Assembly (NCBI GenBank): GCA_021155855.1 | Contig: JAJNAZ010000017.1 | Span: 1-64,000, forward strand | DNA length: 64,000 nucleotides | Reading direction: 5' to 3' | Source of the DNA: Solirubrobacterales bacterium | Lineage (GTDB): Bacteria; Actinomycetota; Thermoleophilia; Solirubrobacterales; 70-9 | Shown here: in pieces, positions 1-9,913 of the stretch | How positions within the stretch are numbered: position 1 is the first letter of the stretch | Layout: the number at the start of each line of letters is the position of its first letter | Translations under genes and position numbers: made by a program | Notes under the pieces: model-generated | The model's input: the letters and a program-made list of their open reading frames with translations, nothing else | Told to the model about the DNA's origin: nothing | The model's database searches: none

Positions 1-1038
1 CTCGTCGGCGCCGTGGTCGTCCGCGATCGCGAGGTGATCGGCGAGGGTCACCACGCCGAGCTCGGCGGCGTCCATGCCGAGGTCGCCGCGCTCGCCGACT
101 GCCGCCGGCGAGGTCACGAGCCCGACGGCGCGACCATGTACGTCTCGCTCGAGCCCTGTGCGCATCACGGCCGCCAGCCTCCCTGCACCGACGCGATTCT
201 CGCCGCCGGGATCGCTCGGGTCGTGATCGCGGCCGACGATCCGAGCGAGAAGGCGAGCGGCCGCGGCCCCGGGATCCTCCGCGACGAGGGAGTCGAGGTC
301 GCCTTTTCCGACGGCGCCGAGGCCGCCGCCGCGCGGCTCGCCAACCAGCCGTTCCGAAAGCACGCCCGCACCGGCCGGCCGCTGGTGACGCTGAAGTCGG
401 CGCTCAGCCTCGACGGCTTCACCGCGACCCAGGCGGGGGATTCGAAGTGGATCTCGGGTACCGCGAGTCGCGCCCTCGTCCATGCCTGGCGCGCCGAGTC
501 GGATGCGGTGGCGGTCGGAATCGGCACCGCGCTCGCCGACGATCCCCTGCTGACCGCCCGCGACGTCCCGGCCCCGCCGCCGCGTCAACCGACGCGGGTG
601 GTCTTCGATTCTGCCGCCCGCCTGCCGCTCGACTCGAGGCTGATCGGCTCACTGGCCGAGGCGCCCGTGCGGGTGATCGTCGCGGCGGGTGGCGCCGACC
701 CGGCGCGCGTCGCGGCGCTGCGCGAGGCGGGCGCCGGGGTGCTCGAGGTCGCGGGCGACCGTCCGGCCCGGGTCGCTGCCGCGCTCGACCAGCTCGGCCG
801 CGACGGGATCACCTCGATCCTGCTCGAGGGCGGCGCCGGGCTCGGGGGCACCTTCCTCGACGCCGACGAGCTCGACGAGCTGCGCCTCTTTTACGCCCCG
901 GTGCTGCTCGGCGCCGGCCGGCCCCTGCTCGCGGGACGCGGCGCCGAGCGGATCGCGGGCTCACAGCGGCTGCTGGACATCGAATGGGAGCGCTCCGCCG
1001 AGGACATGCTGGCGCGCGGGCGCCTGCGGGAGTGGTGA
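1..1038 (+). CDS. ribD: Riboflavin biosynthesis protein RibD, 5' end cut by window edge
   Basis: Bifunctional deaminase/reductase that converts the pyrimidine formed by GTP cyclohydrolase II into 5-amino-6-ribitylaminouracil phosphate. The reading frame is open at base 1, and only about 20 N-terminal residues seem to be missing. The zinc deaminase motif HAE (in [10 protein letters not shown]) and the second half [12 protein letters not shown] are present. The reductase domain follows, from about residue 125 to the end, with [11 protein letters not shown] near the NADPH site. The stop overlaps the ATG of ribE by one base (TGATG), so the two are probably translationally coupled in a riboflavin operon. 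Confidence 0.95.
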   Translation, partial: LVGAVVVRDREVIGEGHHAELGGVHAEVAALADCRRRGHEPDGATMYVSLEPCAHHGRQPPCTDAILAAGIARVVIAADDPSEKASGRGPGILRDEGVEVAFSDGAEAAAARLANQPFRKHARTGRPLVTLKSALSLDGFTATQAGDSKWISGTASRALVHAWRAESDAVAVGIGTALADDPLLTARDVPAPPPRQPTRVVFDSAARLPLDSRLIGSLAEAPVRVIVAAGGADPARVAALREAGAGVLEVAGDRPARVAAALDQLGRDGITSILLEGGAGLGGTFLDADELDELRLFYAPVLLGAGRPLLAGRGAERIAGSQRLLDIEWERSAEDMLARGRLREW

Positions 1039-1640
1039 TGTTCACGGGGATCGTGCACGAGCTGGGCCGGGTCGAAACGATCGAGCGCCGCGATGCGGGT
1101 GCCCGGCTTCGGATCTCCGCCGAGCTCGCCGCCGCGCTCGCCGCGGGCGACTCCGTCTCCGTCGAGGGCGCCTGTCTGACCGCTGCCGCGGTCGACGCCG
1201 GCGCGTTCGAGGCCGACGTGATGAACCAGACGCTCTCCCTGACCACGCTCGGGGCGCTCGCCGCCGGCGAGGCGGTCAACCTCGAGCCGGCGTTGCGGGC
1301 CGGCGACCCGCTCGGCGGCCACCTGGTCCAGGGCCATGTCGACGGCGTCAGCGAGGTCGTCGCGGTGATCGAGGACGGGATCGCAAGCCGGCTCACCATC
1401 CGCGTCCCCGGCGGCCTCGAGCGCTACCTGGTCGAGCGCGGATCGGTGACCGTCGCCGGCGCCAGCCTCACCGTCGCCGGCCTCGAAGGCGATCGGTTCG
1501 AGGTCTCGCTGATCCCGGAGACGCTCGCCCGCACCACCCTCGGCGCCGCCTCGCAGGGCACGAAGCTCAACCTCGAGCTCGACATCCTCGCCCGCTACGT
1601 CGAGCGCCTTCTAGGCTTCAGGGACGAAGAGAGTACGTAG
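1038..1640 (+). CDS. ribE: Riboflavin synthase alpha chain
   Basis: Converts two molecules of 6,7-dimethyl-8-ribityllumazine into riboflavin, the last step of the pathway. The 200-residue product has the two lumazine-binding repeats expected of the family: [12 protein letters not shown] at the N-terminus and [12 protein letters not shown] opening the second half. The ATG overlaps the ribD stop. The length is normal. ribBA follows after two bases, so the operon is tightly packed. Confidence 0.95.
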   Translation: MFTGIVHELGRVETIERRDAGARLRISAELAAALAAGDSVSVEGACLTAAAVDAGAFEADVMNQTLSLTTLGALAAGEAVNLEPALRAGDPLGGHLVQGHVDGVSEVVAVIEDGIASRLTIRVPGGLERYLVERGSVTVAGASLTVAGLEGDRFEVSLIPETLARTTLGAASQGTKLNLELDILARYVERLLGFRDEEST

Positions 1641-1642
1641 CC

Positions 1643-2968
1643 GTGTCCGAATCAATTGCCACGCAAACACCTTTCGCGACGATCGAGGAAGCGATCGACG
1701 AGATCCGTCGAGGACGCATGGTCGTGGTCTGCGACGATGAGACCCGCGAGAACGAGGGTGACCTGACCCTCGCCGCCCAGTTCGCCACCCCGGAGGCGAT
1801 CAACTTCATGGCCAAGGAGGGTCGCGGGCTGATCTGCTTGGCGCTGACCTCGGACCGCTGCGATCAACTCGACCTCAACCTGATGGCGGCCAAGAACGAG
1901 GCGCCGCTGCAGACGGCGTTCACGGTCTCGATCGAGGCCCGCCACGGAGTGACCACGGGGATCTCCGCCGCGGACCGGGCGCATACGATTCAGGTCGCGA
2001 TCGACGCCGGCTCCGCGCCCGAGGACCTCGTGCAGCCGGGCCACGTGTTCCCGCTCAAGGCCAAGGACGGGGGGGTGCTCGAGCGTGCCGGCCAGACCGA
2101 GGCGGCCGTCGACCTCGCCCGCCTCGCCGGGCTCAACCCGGCCGGGATTATCTGCGAGATCATGAACGACGACGGGACCATGGCCAGGGTGCCGGACCTG
2201 GTGCCCTACTGCGAGCGGCACGGCTTGAAGATGATCACCGTCGCCGATCTGATCGCCTACCGGCGGCGGACCGAGCGGCTGGTCGAGCGGATCGTCCAGA
2301 CGCGGCTGCCGACCGCGTTCGGCGAGTTCAGCGCGGTCGGTTACCGCTCGTTGCTCGACGAGAAGCATCATGTGGCGATGGTCAAGGGCGAGGTCGCCGG
2401 CGCCGAGGACGTGCTCGTTCGCGTCCACTCCGAGTGCCTCACCGGCGACGTCTTCCACTCCCTGCGCTGCGACTGCGGCGAGCAACTCGAGGCGGCGATG
2501 GCGATGATCGAGCGCGAGGGGCTGGGAGTGCTCCTCTACCTCTCGCAGGAGGGCCGTGGGATCGGGCTGCTGAACAAGCTGCGCGCCTACAAGCTCCAGG
2601 AGGAGGGCCTCGACACCGTGGATGCCAACCTGAAGCTCGGCCTGCCGGCCGACCTGCGCGACTACGGCATCGGCGCCCAGATCCTCGTCGACCTCGGCCT
2701 GACCAGCATCCGCATCCTCACCAACAATCCGAAGAAGATCCACGGGCTGGAGGGCTACGGGCTCTCGGTCACCGAGCAGCTGCCGATTCAGTCGGTGCCC
2801 AACGCGCACAACGAGGAGTACCTGAGGGCGAAGCGCGAGAAGCTCGGCCACGTCCTCCATCACCAGGGCCTGCCCCTGGACGAGGAGCTGATCCACGACG
2901 AGCACGAGCACGATCGCGCGGGGCCGACCGGCGGCGAACCCGCAGAGGAGGAGGGCGGCGCTGTCTGA
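1643..2968 (+). CDS. ribBA: RibBA: 3,4-DHBP synthase / GTP cyclohydrolase II
   Basis: Fusion enzyme feeding both branches of riboflavin synthesis. Residues about 10-210 form the DHBP synthase domain, with the acidic metal-binding stretch [12 protein letters not shown] and [14 protein letters not shown]. The rest is GTP cyclohydrolase II, with the zinc cysteines in [20 protein letters not shown] and [10 protein letters not shown] take GTG at 1643 as the start because it immediately follows ribE and gives the normal N-terminus; the frame is open further upstream only as a shadow. The product has 441 residues and a short acidic tail. Its 3' end overlaps ribH. Confidence 0.95.
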   Translation: MSESIATQTPFATIEEAIDEIRRGRMVVVCDDETRENEGDLTLAAQFATPEAINFMAKEGRGLICLALTSDRCDQLDLNLMAAKNEAPLQTAFTVSIEARHGVTTGISAADRAHTIQVAIDAGSAPEDLVQPGHVFPLKAKDGGVLERAGQTEAAVDLARLAGLNPAGIICEIMNDDGTMARVPDLVPYCERHGLKMITVADLIAYRRRTERLVERIVQTRLPTAFGEFSAVGYRSLLDEKHHVAMVKGEVAGAEDVLVRVHSECLTGDVFHSLRCDCGEQLEAAMAMIEREGLGVLLYLSQEGRGIGLLNKLRAYKLQEEGLDTVDANLKLGLPADLRDYGIGAQILVDLGLTSIRILTNNPKKIHGLEGYGLSVTEQLPIQSVPNAHNEEYLRAKREKLGHVLHHQGLPLDEELIHDEHEHDRAGPTGGEPAEEEGGAV

Positions 2969-3389
2969 GTACGCGATCGTCGTCGCGACCTTCTACGAGG
3001 ACCTCGCGCAGCGGCTGGTCAACGCTGCCACCGAGGCGTTCGCCGACCACGACGTCAGTCCCGCCTCGCTTCATACGTTCGAGGTCCCCGGCGCCTTCGA
3101 GCTGCCGCTGGCGGCGAAGTGGTGCGCCGAGTCCGGTCGCTACGACGGCGTCGCCTGCCTCGGGGTCGTGATCCGCGGCGAGACCGACCACTACGACTTC
3201 GTCTGCGCCGAGGCCGCACGGGGGATCCAGGACGTGCAGCTGCGTGCCGGCGTCCCCTGTGCCTTCGGCCTGATCACCTGCGACACCCGCGAGCAGGCCG
3301 AGGCGCGTGCCGGCGGCGACAAACGTGACCAGGGTCGCAACGCGGCCGAGGCGGTGCTGCGGATGGCCGCATTGCGGGCGCGGCTCTGA
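2961..3389 (+). CDS. ribH: 6,7-dimethyl-8-ribityllumazine synthase (probable CTG start)
   Basis: Condenses the ribitylaminouracil with DHBP to form lumazine, the substrate of riboflavin synthase. The frame reads [19 protein letters not shown] at the N-terminus, then [14 protein letters not shown] and the family motif [17 protein letters not shown]. No ATG, GTG or TTG lies far enough upstream in frame. A strong Shine-Dalgarno (GAGGAGGAGGG, 2945-2955) sits 5 nt before CTG 2961, which overlaps the ribBA stop and restores the full 142-residue length. A GTG start at 3168 would remove the conserved core. The gene is certain; the CTG start is inferred. Confidence 0.85.
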   Translation: MSEYAIVVATFYEDLAQRLVNAATEAFADHDVSPASLHTFEVPGAFELPLAAKWCAESGRYDGVACLGVVIRGETDHYDFVCAEAARGIQDVQLRAGVPCAFGLITCDTREQAEARAGGDKRDQGRNAAEAVLRMAALRARL

Positions 3390-3465
3390 ATCAGCCGACT
3401 CAACAGCGCCGGGGTGGCCTTCGGCTTCGGCCTCCGCCCCCTCGCGCGCTACGATCACCCGTCCG

Positions 3466-3657
3466 ATGGCGAAGGTCTGTCACAGCTGCGGCAAGAAGCC
3501 GGCGTTTGGCAATTCGCGCAGCCACTCGATGGTCGCCACCAGGCGGCGCTTCAACCCAAACCTGCAGAAGGTCCGGATCGACGACGGCGGCCGGCCCCGG
3601 CGGGTCTACGTCTGCGCTCGCTGCCTGAAGTCGAACAAGGTCACCAAGCACGCATAG
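3466..3657 (+). CDS. rpmB: 50S ribosomal protein L28
   Basis: Large-subunit ribosomal protein of 63 residues. It opens [20 protein letters not shown] and keeps the two CxxC pairs (CHSC and CARC) typical of zinc-binding L28. A hexamer TACGAT (3450-3455) lies 10 nt before the ATG and there is no Shine-Dalgarno, so the mRNA is probably leaderless or nearly so. It is followed by the fakA-like gene, as in many Gram-positive genomes. Confidence 0.95.
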   Translation: MAKVCHSCGKKPAFGNSRSHSMVATRRRFNPNLQKVRIDDGGRPRRVYVCARCLKSNKVTKHA

Positions 3658-3685
3658 CAGCACACCGGCGGTATCGTGCGGGCGC

Positions 3686-5323
3686 GTGTCGGATCCATCG
3701 GTAGAGCGCTTTCACCGCGTCGTCCGCGTCGCCTACGAGCACCTGCGCGAGCGCCAGCAGGAGATCAACGACCTGAACGTGTTCCCGGTTCCCGATGGGG
3801 ACACGGGGGACAACATGGCGGGGACGATACGGGCGGTGCTCAACGGCCTCGACGGGCTGCGATCGAACTCGCTGGCGGCGGTCGACCGCAACTACATCGT
3901 CCAGACCGTCGCCCACTCGGCGCTGATGGGAGCGCGCGGGAACTCGGGCGTGATCCTGAGCCAGATCGTCCGCGGCGCCGCCGAGGTGCTGAGCACCCGG
4001 CGCGGTGAGCTGATCGGGCCGGCCCTGGTCCGCGACGCGCTCGCGCGTGCCTCCGAGGAGGCCCAGAACGCGGTCGGGGACCCGCGCGAGGGCACGATGC
4101 TGACCGTGATCCGCGAGATCCACGCGGCCGTTGCGACCAAGGTCTCAGAGCACGAGCGCTCGGCGCTCGCCCCCGACGTCGCCGAACCCGAGCAGGACGC
4201 GATGCTCGCCGAGCTCATGGTCACCGCGATCGCCGCCGGCCAGGAGGCGCTCGAGCGGACCCCCGAGCAGCTCGACGTGCTCGCCGAGGCCGGCGTCGTC
4301 GATGCGGGCGCCTACGGTCTGCTCGTGATCCTGGCCGGGCTAGTCGCCGGGCTCACCGGCCAGGAGGCGGGCGACTCACCGGTGCCTCACCAGACCGCCT
4401 CGCCGGCTCACGGCGCCGTGTACATCGACTCGCGATTCCGCTACTGCACGAGCTGCATCGTCACCGGCCAGGAGCTCGATCCGCGGGCGGTGGCGCCGCG
4501 GCTCGAGGAGCTCGGCGATTCGATCGCCGTGGTCGGCGACGCAACGATGCTCAAGGTGCACGTCCACACCGACGCGCCGAGCCAGGCGCGCGCGGTCTGC
4601 GCCGAGCACGGCGACGTTCACCAGTTCGAGTTCACCGACATGCGCCGGCAGATCGCCGAGCGCGACGTCCGCCTCGCGGGCGGCGCCGGGATCCGCACCG
4701 GGGTCGTCGCGGTGGCCTGCGGGGACGGAATCGCCGGGCTGTTCGCCGGCGAGGGGGCTCGCGTCGTCGACGGCGGTCCCACCCTCAATCCGTCGATCAA
4801 CGAGATCCTCGAGGGGATTCGCGCGACCCATGGCGAGGAGGTGATCGTGCTGCCCAACTCCTCGAACGTGATCCTCGCCGCCGAGGAGGCCGCGCAGCTC
4901 GCCGATCGCCCGGTCCGGGTCGTCGCTTCGACCTCACAGCAGGCGGGCCTGGCGGCGCTCGTCGGCGCGCACGACCCCGGCGCCACCGTCGACGAGAACG
5001 CGTCGCGGATGGAGGCCGAGCTCGAGGCGATCTCCGACGGGCTGGTGGCGGCCGCCGATCGCGACGATCCCGACGGCCGCTACCTACGCGGCGACGCCGT
5101 CGGCTTCGTCGGCAGGGAGCTGGTCGCGTGGGGGCCCCCCGATCGCACGCTGAGGGCGGTCATCGGCACGCTTGCCCGCGACGCGGAGGTCGTCACGGTG
5201 CTCGAGGGAGCCGAGGCGCCCACCCGAGCGGGCGAGCTCGGCCTCGAGCCCGAGAACGGCGCGGAGCTGGAGATCCACGACGGCGGCCAGCCGACCTACT
5301 GGTGGCTGGTGGCGGCGCAATGA
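3686..5323 (+). CDS. fakA: DAK2/DhaL-domain protein, FakA (YloV) family
   Basis: Probable kinase subunit that phosphorylates fatty acids held by a FakB (DegV-family) partner; no FakB is in the window. Residues about 10-210 form the DhaL/DAK2 domain, with the Mg-ATP aspartates in NVFPVPDGDTGDNM and GARGNSGVILSQ. The middle and C-terminal parts match the FakA-specific domains (VVACGDGIAGLF, VLPNSSNVILAA). The 545-residue length is usual. GTG 3686 is preceded by TATCGT 8 nt upstream with no Shine-Dalgarno. The rpmB-fakA-recG order is conserved in Gram-positive bacteria. Confidence 0.9.
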   Translation: MSDPSVERFHRVVRVAYEHLRERQQEINDLNVFPVPDGDTGDNMAGTIRAVLNGLDGLRSNSLAAVDRNYIVQTVAHSALMGARGNSGVILSQIVRGAAEVLSTRRGELIGPALVRDALARASEEAQNAVGDPREGTMLTVIREIHAAVATKVSEHERSALAPDVAEPEQDAMLAELMVTAIAAGQEALERTPEQLDVLAEAGVVDAGAYGLLVILAGLVAGLTGQEAGDSPVPHQTASPAHGAVYIDSRFRYCTSCIVTGQELDPRAVAPRLEELGDSIAVVGDATMLKVHVHTDAPSQARAVCAEHGDVHQFEFTDMRRQIAERDVRLAGGAGIRTGVVAVACGDGIAGLFAGEGARVVDGGPTLNPSINEILEGIRATHGEEVIVLPNSSNVILAAEEAAQLADRPVRVVASTSQQAGLAALVGAHDPGATVDENASRMEAELEAISDGLVAAADRDDPDGRYLRGDAVGFVGRELVAWGPPDRTLRAVIGTLARDAEVVTVLEGAEAPTRAGELGLEPENGAELEIHDGGQPTYWWLVAAQ

Positions 5324-5339
5324 CGCCAATCGAGGTCGA

Positions 5340-6152
5340 ATGAGCAAAAGCGTGCTCTGGCACATCCCGGTGTCGCACTACAACGAGAAGGTGCGCTGGG
5401 CGCTGGCGTTGAAGCGGGTCGAGCACGAACGCAGGGCGCCACCCCCCGGGGCGCACATGGCGGTTGCGCTGTGGCTGACCCGGGGCGCCTGCAAGACCTT
5501 CCCGGTGCTGCGCCTCGACGGGCGCAACATCGGCGACTCGACCGCGATCATCGCCGCGCTGGAGCAACGGTTCCCGGACCCGCCCCTCTATCCGGATGAT
5601 CCCGAGCAGCGCCGCCGGGCGCTCGAGCTGGAGGATTTCTTCGACGAGGAGCTCGGACCCCACATTCGCCTGCTCGCCTGGCACGAGATCACAGCCGAGC
5701 CAGGCGGCGACGGCATGGACGCGATCAGCGATGAGGTCCTGCCCGAGGCGCTGCGCCGGATCGGCCCGGTCCGCGCCGCCGCGAGCGCGTTCGGCTCGGC
5801 CTATGTCGCGGTTCGGTTCCGCGTCCGCGATGCGGGGCGAGCGGCGCTCGCCCGGACGAAGGTCGTCGCCGCCCTCGACCGGCTCGAGGCGGAGCTGGGC
5901 GACGATCAGCACCTCGTCGGCGACCGGTTCAGCGTCGCCGATCTCACGGCCGCCTCGCTGCTGTACCCCCTCGTGCTGCCCCCGGAGGGGGCCCAGGTCC
6001 TGGTCACGATGCCGCCCCGGTTCGCTGAGTTCGTGGAGCCCCTGCGAGCCCGCCCCGGCTACGCCTGGGTCGAGGAGACCTTCCGCCGCTACCGCGAGCC
6101 CGCCACCTCGACCACCGCCTCGATCTCGACCGGGACGTCGAAGGGCAGCTGA
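5340..6152 (+). CDS. Glutathione S-transferase family protein
   Basis: Soluble protein of 270 residues. Its thioredoxin-like N-terminal domain begins LWHIPVSHYNEKVRWAL and contains the cis-Pro region FPVLRLDGRNIGDSTAI. An all-helical C-terminal domain follows, including DQHLVGDRFSVADLTAASLL. The substrate cannot be told; actinobacteria often use other thiols than glutathione. The ATG at 5340 is the first that gives the canonical N-terminus. The 3' end overlaps the convergent RidA-like gene by 64 bp. The gene sits between fakA and recG, where the conserved cluster normally has nothing. Confidence 0.85.
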   Translation: MSKSVLWHIPVSHYNEKVRWALALKRVEHERRAPPPGAHMAVALWLTRGACKTFPVLRLDGRNIGDSTAIIAALEQRFPDPPLYPDDPEQRRRALELEDFFDEELGPHIRLLAWHEITAEPGGDGMDAISDEVLPEALRRIGPVRAAASAFGSAYVAVRFRVRDAGRAALARTKVVAALDRLEAELGDDQHLVGDRFSVADLTAASLLYPLVLPPEGAQVLVTMPPRFAEFVEPLRARPGYAWVEETFRRYREPATSTTASISTGTSKGS

Positions 6153-6574
6153 GCCGCGCCGATCGCCGAGCGCGCGTGGCGACCGGCGTCGGCGCCCCAG
6201 ACGTCGAGCACGAGCTCGGTGAACCCGTTGATCACCGCCGGCGGCCTGTCGAAGCCCGATCCGCACTGGACCAGGCCGAGTGCCTTGACCCAGCCGCCGA
6301 CCCGGTCGAGGTCGCCGAGCTCGGCCTCGAGCGAGGCGAAGATCGAGAGTCCGGTGAGGCGGGCCGCCTCGTAGCCTTGCTGGAGGTCGAGCCCCTCGCC
6401 GACGCGCCCACTCACTAGCACCTCGGAGCCGTTCACGGGCAGGTGGCCCGAGACGTAGGCGTGTGCGCCGCTGACCTTGATCAGATCGAAGGGAAACTCG
6501 ATCCCCGGAGGAGGCGCGAAGGGCCGAGGAAGCTCGAGCTCGAGCTCGGCGAGCCTGTCGGCGATCCGTCCCAT
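6089..6574 (-). CDS. RidA (YjgF/YER057c/UK114) family protein
   Basis: Small trimeric enamine/imine deaminase-like protein of 161 residues. It carries the family features HAYVSGHLPVNG near residue 37 and a helix containing LGDLDRVGGWVKALGLV. It resembles the branch that also has FDRPPAVINGFTELVLDVWG and RSAIGAAQLPFDVPVEIEAVVEV at the C-terminus. It runs against its neighbours and is convergent with the GST-like gene, sharing 64 bp. Its start lies only 27 bp from that of the divergent recG. The exact substrate is unknown. Confidence 0.85.
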   Translation of the reverse strand: MGRIADRLAELELELPRPFAPPPGIEFPFDLIKVSGAHAYVSGHLPVNGSEVLVSGRVGEGLDLQQGYEAARLTGLSIFASLEAELGDLDRVGGWVKALGLVQCGSGFDRPPAVINGFTELVLDVWGADAGRHARSAIGAAQLPFDVPVEIEAVVEVAGSR

Positions 6575-6601
6575 CTAGCCCGCAGCCTAGTGTTATCGGG
6601 G

Positions 6602-8788
6602 ATGAGCGAGGTTGCGGTCGCGGAGCCGGGCGTCGAGGACGCGCCGCCACGGGCGCTGGGCAGCGGATCGGCGCAGGATCGGGCGGGCCTGCGCCGGGTG
6701 GCGCTGCGCAGCCGACCGCGCCCGAACCTGCTCGCCGCACCGCTGACCGCGCTGCGAGGGGCCGGGCCGAAGCTGGCCGCGGCCGCGGGAGAGCTCGGGA
6801 TCGCCAGCGTCGGCGATCTGCTCGCCCACGTGCCGCACGGCTACCGTGAACGCGCCCCCGTGCGCGAGGTGACCGAGCTGCGGATCGGTGAGCAGGCGAC
6901 GGTGATGGTCGAGGTGCGCTCGGTGGGCGTCCGCCCGACACGGCGGCGCAACCTGCGGATCGTCGAGGCGACGGTCGCCGACTCGAGCGGGCCTATGAAG
7001 GCGACCTGGTTCAACCAGTCCTGGCTCGCGCGACGCCTGGCCCCGGGGACCCGGCTGCTGCTCAACGGCAGGCTCGATCGCCACGGCTTCCGGGTCGAAG
7101 CGCACGAGATCCTCGGCGAGCAAGGCGGCGCGCAGGGCATCCACACCACCGGGCTGGTCCCGGTCCATCCGGCCTCCGAGCGGCTGCGGCCGAACCGGAT
7201 CCGCGAGTGGGCGTGGCAGGCCATCGACGCCGCGAGGCTGGCGGTCGACCCGCTGCCCGCCGAGCTGCGCGCCCGCCGCCGTCTGCCGGCCGAGGCGGAC
7301 GCGCTGCTCGAGGTCCACTTTCCGGGCTCGCGCGCGCGCGCCGCCCTGGCCCGGGAGCGGCTGGCGCTCGAAGAGCTGATCCTGCATCAGGTGGCGCTTG
7401 CGGCGAGCCGGTCCGAGCGGCGCGAGTCGCGGCCCGGGATCGCGATCGGGCCGGGCGGAGGACTGGTCGAGCGCTGGCTCGCGTCGCTGCCCTTCGCGCC
7501 CACCGCCGACCAGCGCGTCGCTTTCGCCGACCTTGACGCCGACCTTGCCTCGGGCCGACCGATGCAGCGGCTGCTGATGGGAGAAGTAGGCTCGGGCAAG
7601 ACGGTGTGCGCCCTATACGCGATGCTGCGGGCGCTCGAGGCGGGCCACCAGGCGGCGCTGATGGCGCCGACCGAGACCCTGGCCGAGCAGCATGCGGCAA
7701 CGGTCGATCGGCTGCTCGCCACCGAGCCGATCCCGTTCGCACTGCTCACCGGCGCGACCCCCGCCACCCGGCGCCGCGAAACGATGGCGAGGCTCGCGTC
7801 CGGCGAGCTCGGGCTGGTGGTCGGCACGCACGCGCTGATCGAGCCCGAGGTCGCATTCGCGAGCCTCGCAGTCTGCGTCGTGGACGAGCAGCACCGCTTC
7901 GGCGTCTCGCAGCGGGCGGCGCTCGACGCCAAGGGACCGGGTGAGGCGGCGCCGCACGTCCTGCACATGACCGCGACCCCGATCCCGCGCACGCTCTCGC
8001 TCACCGCCTACGGCGACCTCGACGCGACGACGATCCGTGAGCTGCCCGCGGGCCGGCGACCGGTGCGGACCTGGGTGGTGGGAGAGGAGAAGCGAGAGGG
8101 TGCGTATGAGTTCATCCGCGAGCGCCTGCGCGAGGGTCGCCAGGCCTACGTCGTCTGCCCGCTGGTGGCCGACTCCGAGAAGCTGCAGGCGAAGGCCGCC
8201 GGGGCCGAAGCGGAGCGACTTCGCCGTGGCGAGCTGGCCGAGTTCCGCGTCGGGCTCCTACACGGGCAGATGTCGTCGCGGGAGAAGTCCGGGGCGATGG
8301 AGGAGTTCGTCGCCGGGAGGGCCGACGTGCTCGTCGCGACGACGGTGATCGAGGTCGGAATCGACGTTCCCAACGCGACCGTGATGTTGGTCGAGGGGGC
8401 CGAGCGCTACGGCCTCTCACAGCTGCACCAGCTCCGCGGCCGGGTCGGGCGCGGCGCGCACCCCGGCCACTGCATCCTGTTCGCCGACCCGGACTCCGAG
8501 CTCGCCCGCCGGCGGATGGAGGCGATCGCGCGAATCGGCGACGGATTCGAGCTCGCCGAGGTCGACCTCACCCTGCGGGGGGAGGGCGAGATCCTCGGCA
8601 CCCGCCAGCACGGGCTGCCGCGTTTCCGGATCGCCGATCTGCCCGCCGACGCGGCGCTGCTCGCAGAGGCCAGGCGCGAGGTGCGGGCGATGCTGCGCCG
8701 CCTCCCGACCCTCACCGGGCCCGAGCTCGAGCCGCTGCTCGACGCGGCCCGCGAGCGCTTCGGCGGCGGCGACTGGATCCGCGCGTGA
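6602..8788 (+). CDS. recG: ATP-dependent DNA helicase RecG
   Basis: Branch-migrating helicase that remodels stalled replication forks. The wedge/OB domain is at about residues 50-230. Helicase motif I is GEVGSGKTVCALY, followed by a DEQH box in VVDEQHRFGV, motif III in MTATPIPRTL, and motifs V and VI in TTVIEVGIDVPNA and QLRGRVGRG. The 728-residue length is normal. ATG 6602 has TAGTGT 7 nt upstream and no Shine-Dalgarno, so the transcript is probably leaderless. rsmD overlaps its stop by 4 bp. Confidence 0.95.
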   Translation: MSEVAVAEPGVEDAPPRALGSGSAQDRAGLRRVALRSRPRPNLLAAPLTALRGAGPKLAAAAGELGIASVGDLLAHVPHGYRERAPVREVTELRIGEQATVMVEVRSVGVRPTRRRNLRIVEATVADSSGPMKATWFNQSWLARRLAPGTRLLLNGRLDRHGFRVEAHEILGEQGGAQGIHTTGLVPVHPASERLRPNRIREWAWQAIDAARLAVDPLPAELRARRRLPAEADALLEVHFPGSRARAALARERLALEELILHQVALAASRSERRESRPGIAIGPGGGLVERWLASLPFAPTADQRVAFADLDADLASGRPMQRLLMGEVGSGKTVCALYAMLRALEAGHQAALMAPTETLAEQHAATVDRLLATEPIPFALLTGATPATRRRETMARLASGELGLVVGTHALIEPEVAFASLAVCVVDEQHRFGVSQRAALDAKGPGEAAPHVLHMTATPIPRTLSLTAYGDLDATTIRELPAGRRPVRTWVVGEEKREGAYEFIRERLREGRQAYVVCPLVADSEKLQAKAAGAEAERLRRGELAEFRVGLLHGQMSSREKSGAMEEFVAGRADVLVATTVIEVGIDVPNATVMLVEGAERYGLSQLHQLRGRVGRGAHPGHCILFADPDSELARRRMEAIARIGDGFELAEVDLTLRGEGEILGTRQHGLPRFRIADLPADAALLAEARREVRAMLRRLPTLTGPELEPLLDAARERFGGGDWIRA

Positions 8789-9312
8789 GGGTCGTCGCCG
8801 GGCGCCTCGGCGGTCGCAGGATCGCCTCGCCGCCAAGCCGCTCGCGGGCGGTCCGGCCGACATCCGACCGCGCCCGCGAGACGCTCTTCGCGATCCTCGG
8901 CGACGTTTCCGACCTGCTCGTGCTCGACCTCTTCTGCGGCACGGGCGCGCTCGCGATCGAGGCGATCTCGCGCGGCGCCGACTCGGCGATCATGGTCGAT
9001 CGCAAGACTGCGCTCGCCCAACGCAACGTGACCGAGCTCGGGATCGCCAACCGCTGCGAGCTGGTCCGCTCGGACGCGCTCCGCTACCTGGAGCGCACCG
9101 AGCAGCGCTTTGGACTTATCTGCTGCGATCCGCCGTATAGACTCGCCGACCGCCTTGAGCCCGAGCTCGCCAAACACCTGCCGCCGCGCCTGGCCAGGTA
9201 CGGACGCCTGGCGGTCGAGTGCTCGCCCCGCCGCCCGCTCGACCTCGACCTGCCCTTGGTCGCCGAACGCCGGATCGGCGAGGCGCTGATCACGGTCTGG
9301 AGCGAGCGATGA
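8785..9312 (+). CDS. rsmD: 16S rRNA (guanine966-N2)-methyltransferase RsmD
   Basis: Methylates G966 of 16S rRNA using SAM. The protein opens MRVVAGRLGGRRIASPP, has the SAM-binding motif LDLFCGTGALAIEAISRGA and the catalytic (D/N)PPY motif as CDPPYRLA. The 175-residue length is normal. GTG 8785 overlaps the recG stop (GTGA), and coaD overlaps the end of this gene in the same way, so recG, rsmD and coaD form one translationally coupled unit. Confidence 0.93.
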   Translation: MRVVAGRLGGRRIASPPSRSRAVRPTSDRARETLFAILGDVSDLLVLDLFCGTGALAIEAISRGADSAIMVDRKTALAQRNVTELGIANRCELVRSDALRYLERTEQRFGLICCDPPYRLADRLEPELAKHLPPRLARYGRLAVECSPRRPLDLDLPLVAERRIGEALITVWSER

Positions 9313-9812
9313 GCGACGGGGAGCGAATCGCGGTCTGCCCGGGCAGCTACGACCCGGTCACCAACGGCCATCTCGACATCATCGGCCGCGCCTCCAGGGT
9401 GTTCGACCGGGTCGTGGTCGGTGTGGTCGGCAGCGCGCCGCGCAAGTCGGGGCACCTGTTCACGCCCGAGGAGCGTCAGCAGCTGATCGAGGAGGCGGTC
9501 GCCGGCAACGGGATCGACAACGTCGAGGTGCGCATCTTCCGCACGCTGCTGGTCGAGTTCGCGCGCGAGTGCGGCGCGACCACAATCGTCAAGGGCCTGC
9601 GCGCGATCTCGGACTTCGAGTACGAGTTCGAGATGAACCAGCTCAACCGCACCTTGGCCGAGGAGATCGAGTCGGTCTACATCCTCGCCTCGCCCGGCTA
9701 CAGCTTCATCCGCTCCAGCGGCGTGAAGGAGATCGCGGCCTTCGGCGGCGACGTCTCCGAGCTCGTGCCGGCGTCGGTGGCTGCGGCCCTGCGCGAGCGC
9801 GCCAAATCCTGA
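9309..9812 (+). CDS. coaD: Phosphopantetheine adenylyltransferase
   Basis: Penultimate enzyme of coenzyme A synthesis, transferring AMP to 4'-phosphopantetheine. The nucleotidyltransferase motif appears as CPGSYDPVTNGHLDII, with the ISSTxxR-like end as FIRSSGVKEIA. The 167-residue length is typical. ATG 9309 overlaps the rsmD stop by 4 bp. Confidence 0.95.
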   Translation: MSDGERIAVCPGSYDPVTNGHLDIIGRASRVFDRVVVGVVGSAPRKSGHLFTPEERQQLIEEAVAGNGIDNVEVRIFRTLLVEFARECGATTIVKGLRAISDFEYEFEMNQLNRTLAEEIESVYILASPGYSFIRSSGVKEIAAFGGDVSELVPASVAAALRERAKS

Positions 9813-9913
9813 CGCCGCCCGGCACGTGCCTGGGCAGGAGCTTGCAACGGGGCGCCGAAAACCGGCTCTTGCAGCCAGTCTGCGCCTAGCCCAATAAGCT
9901 TCCAGAACTTCGT

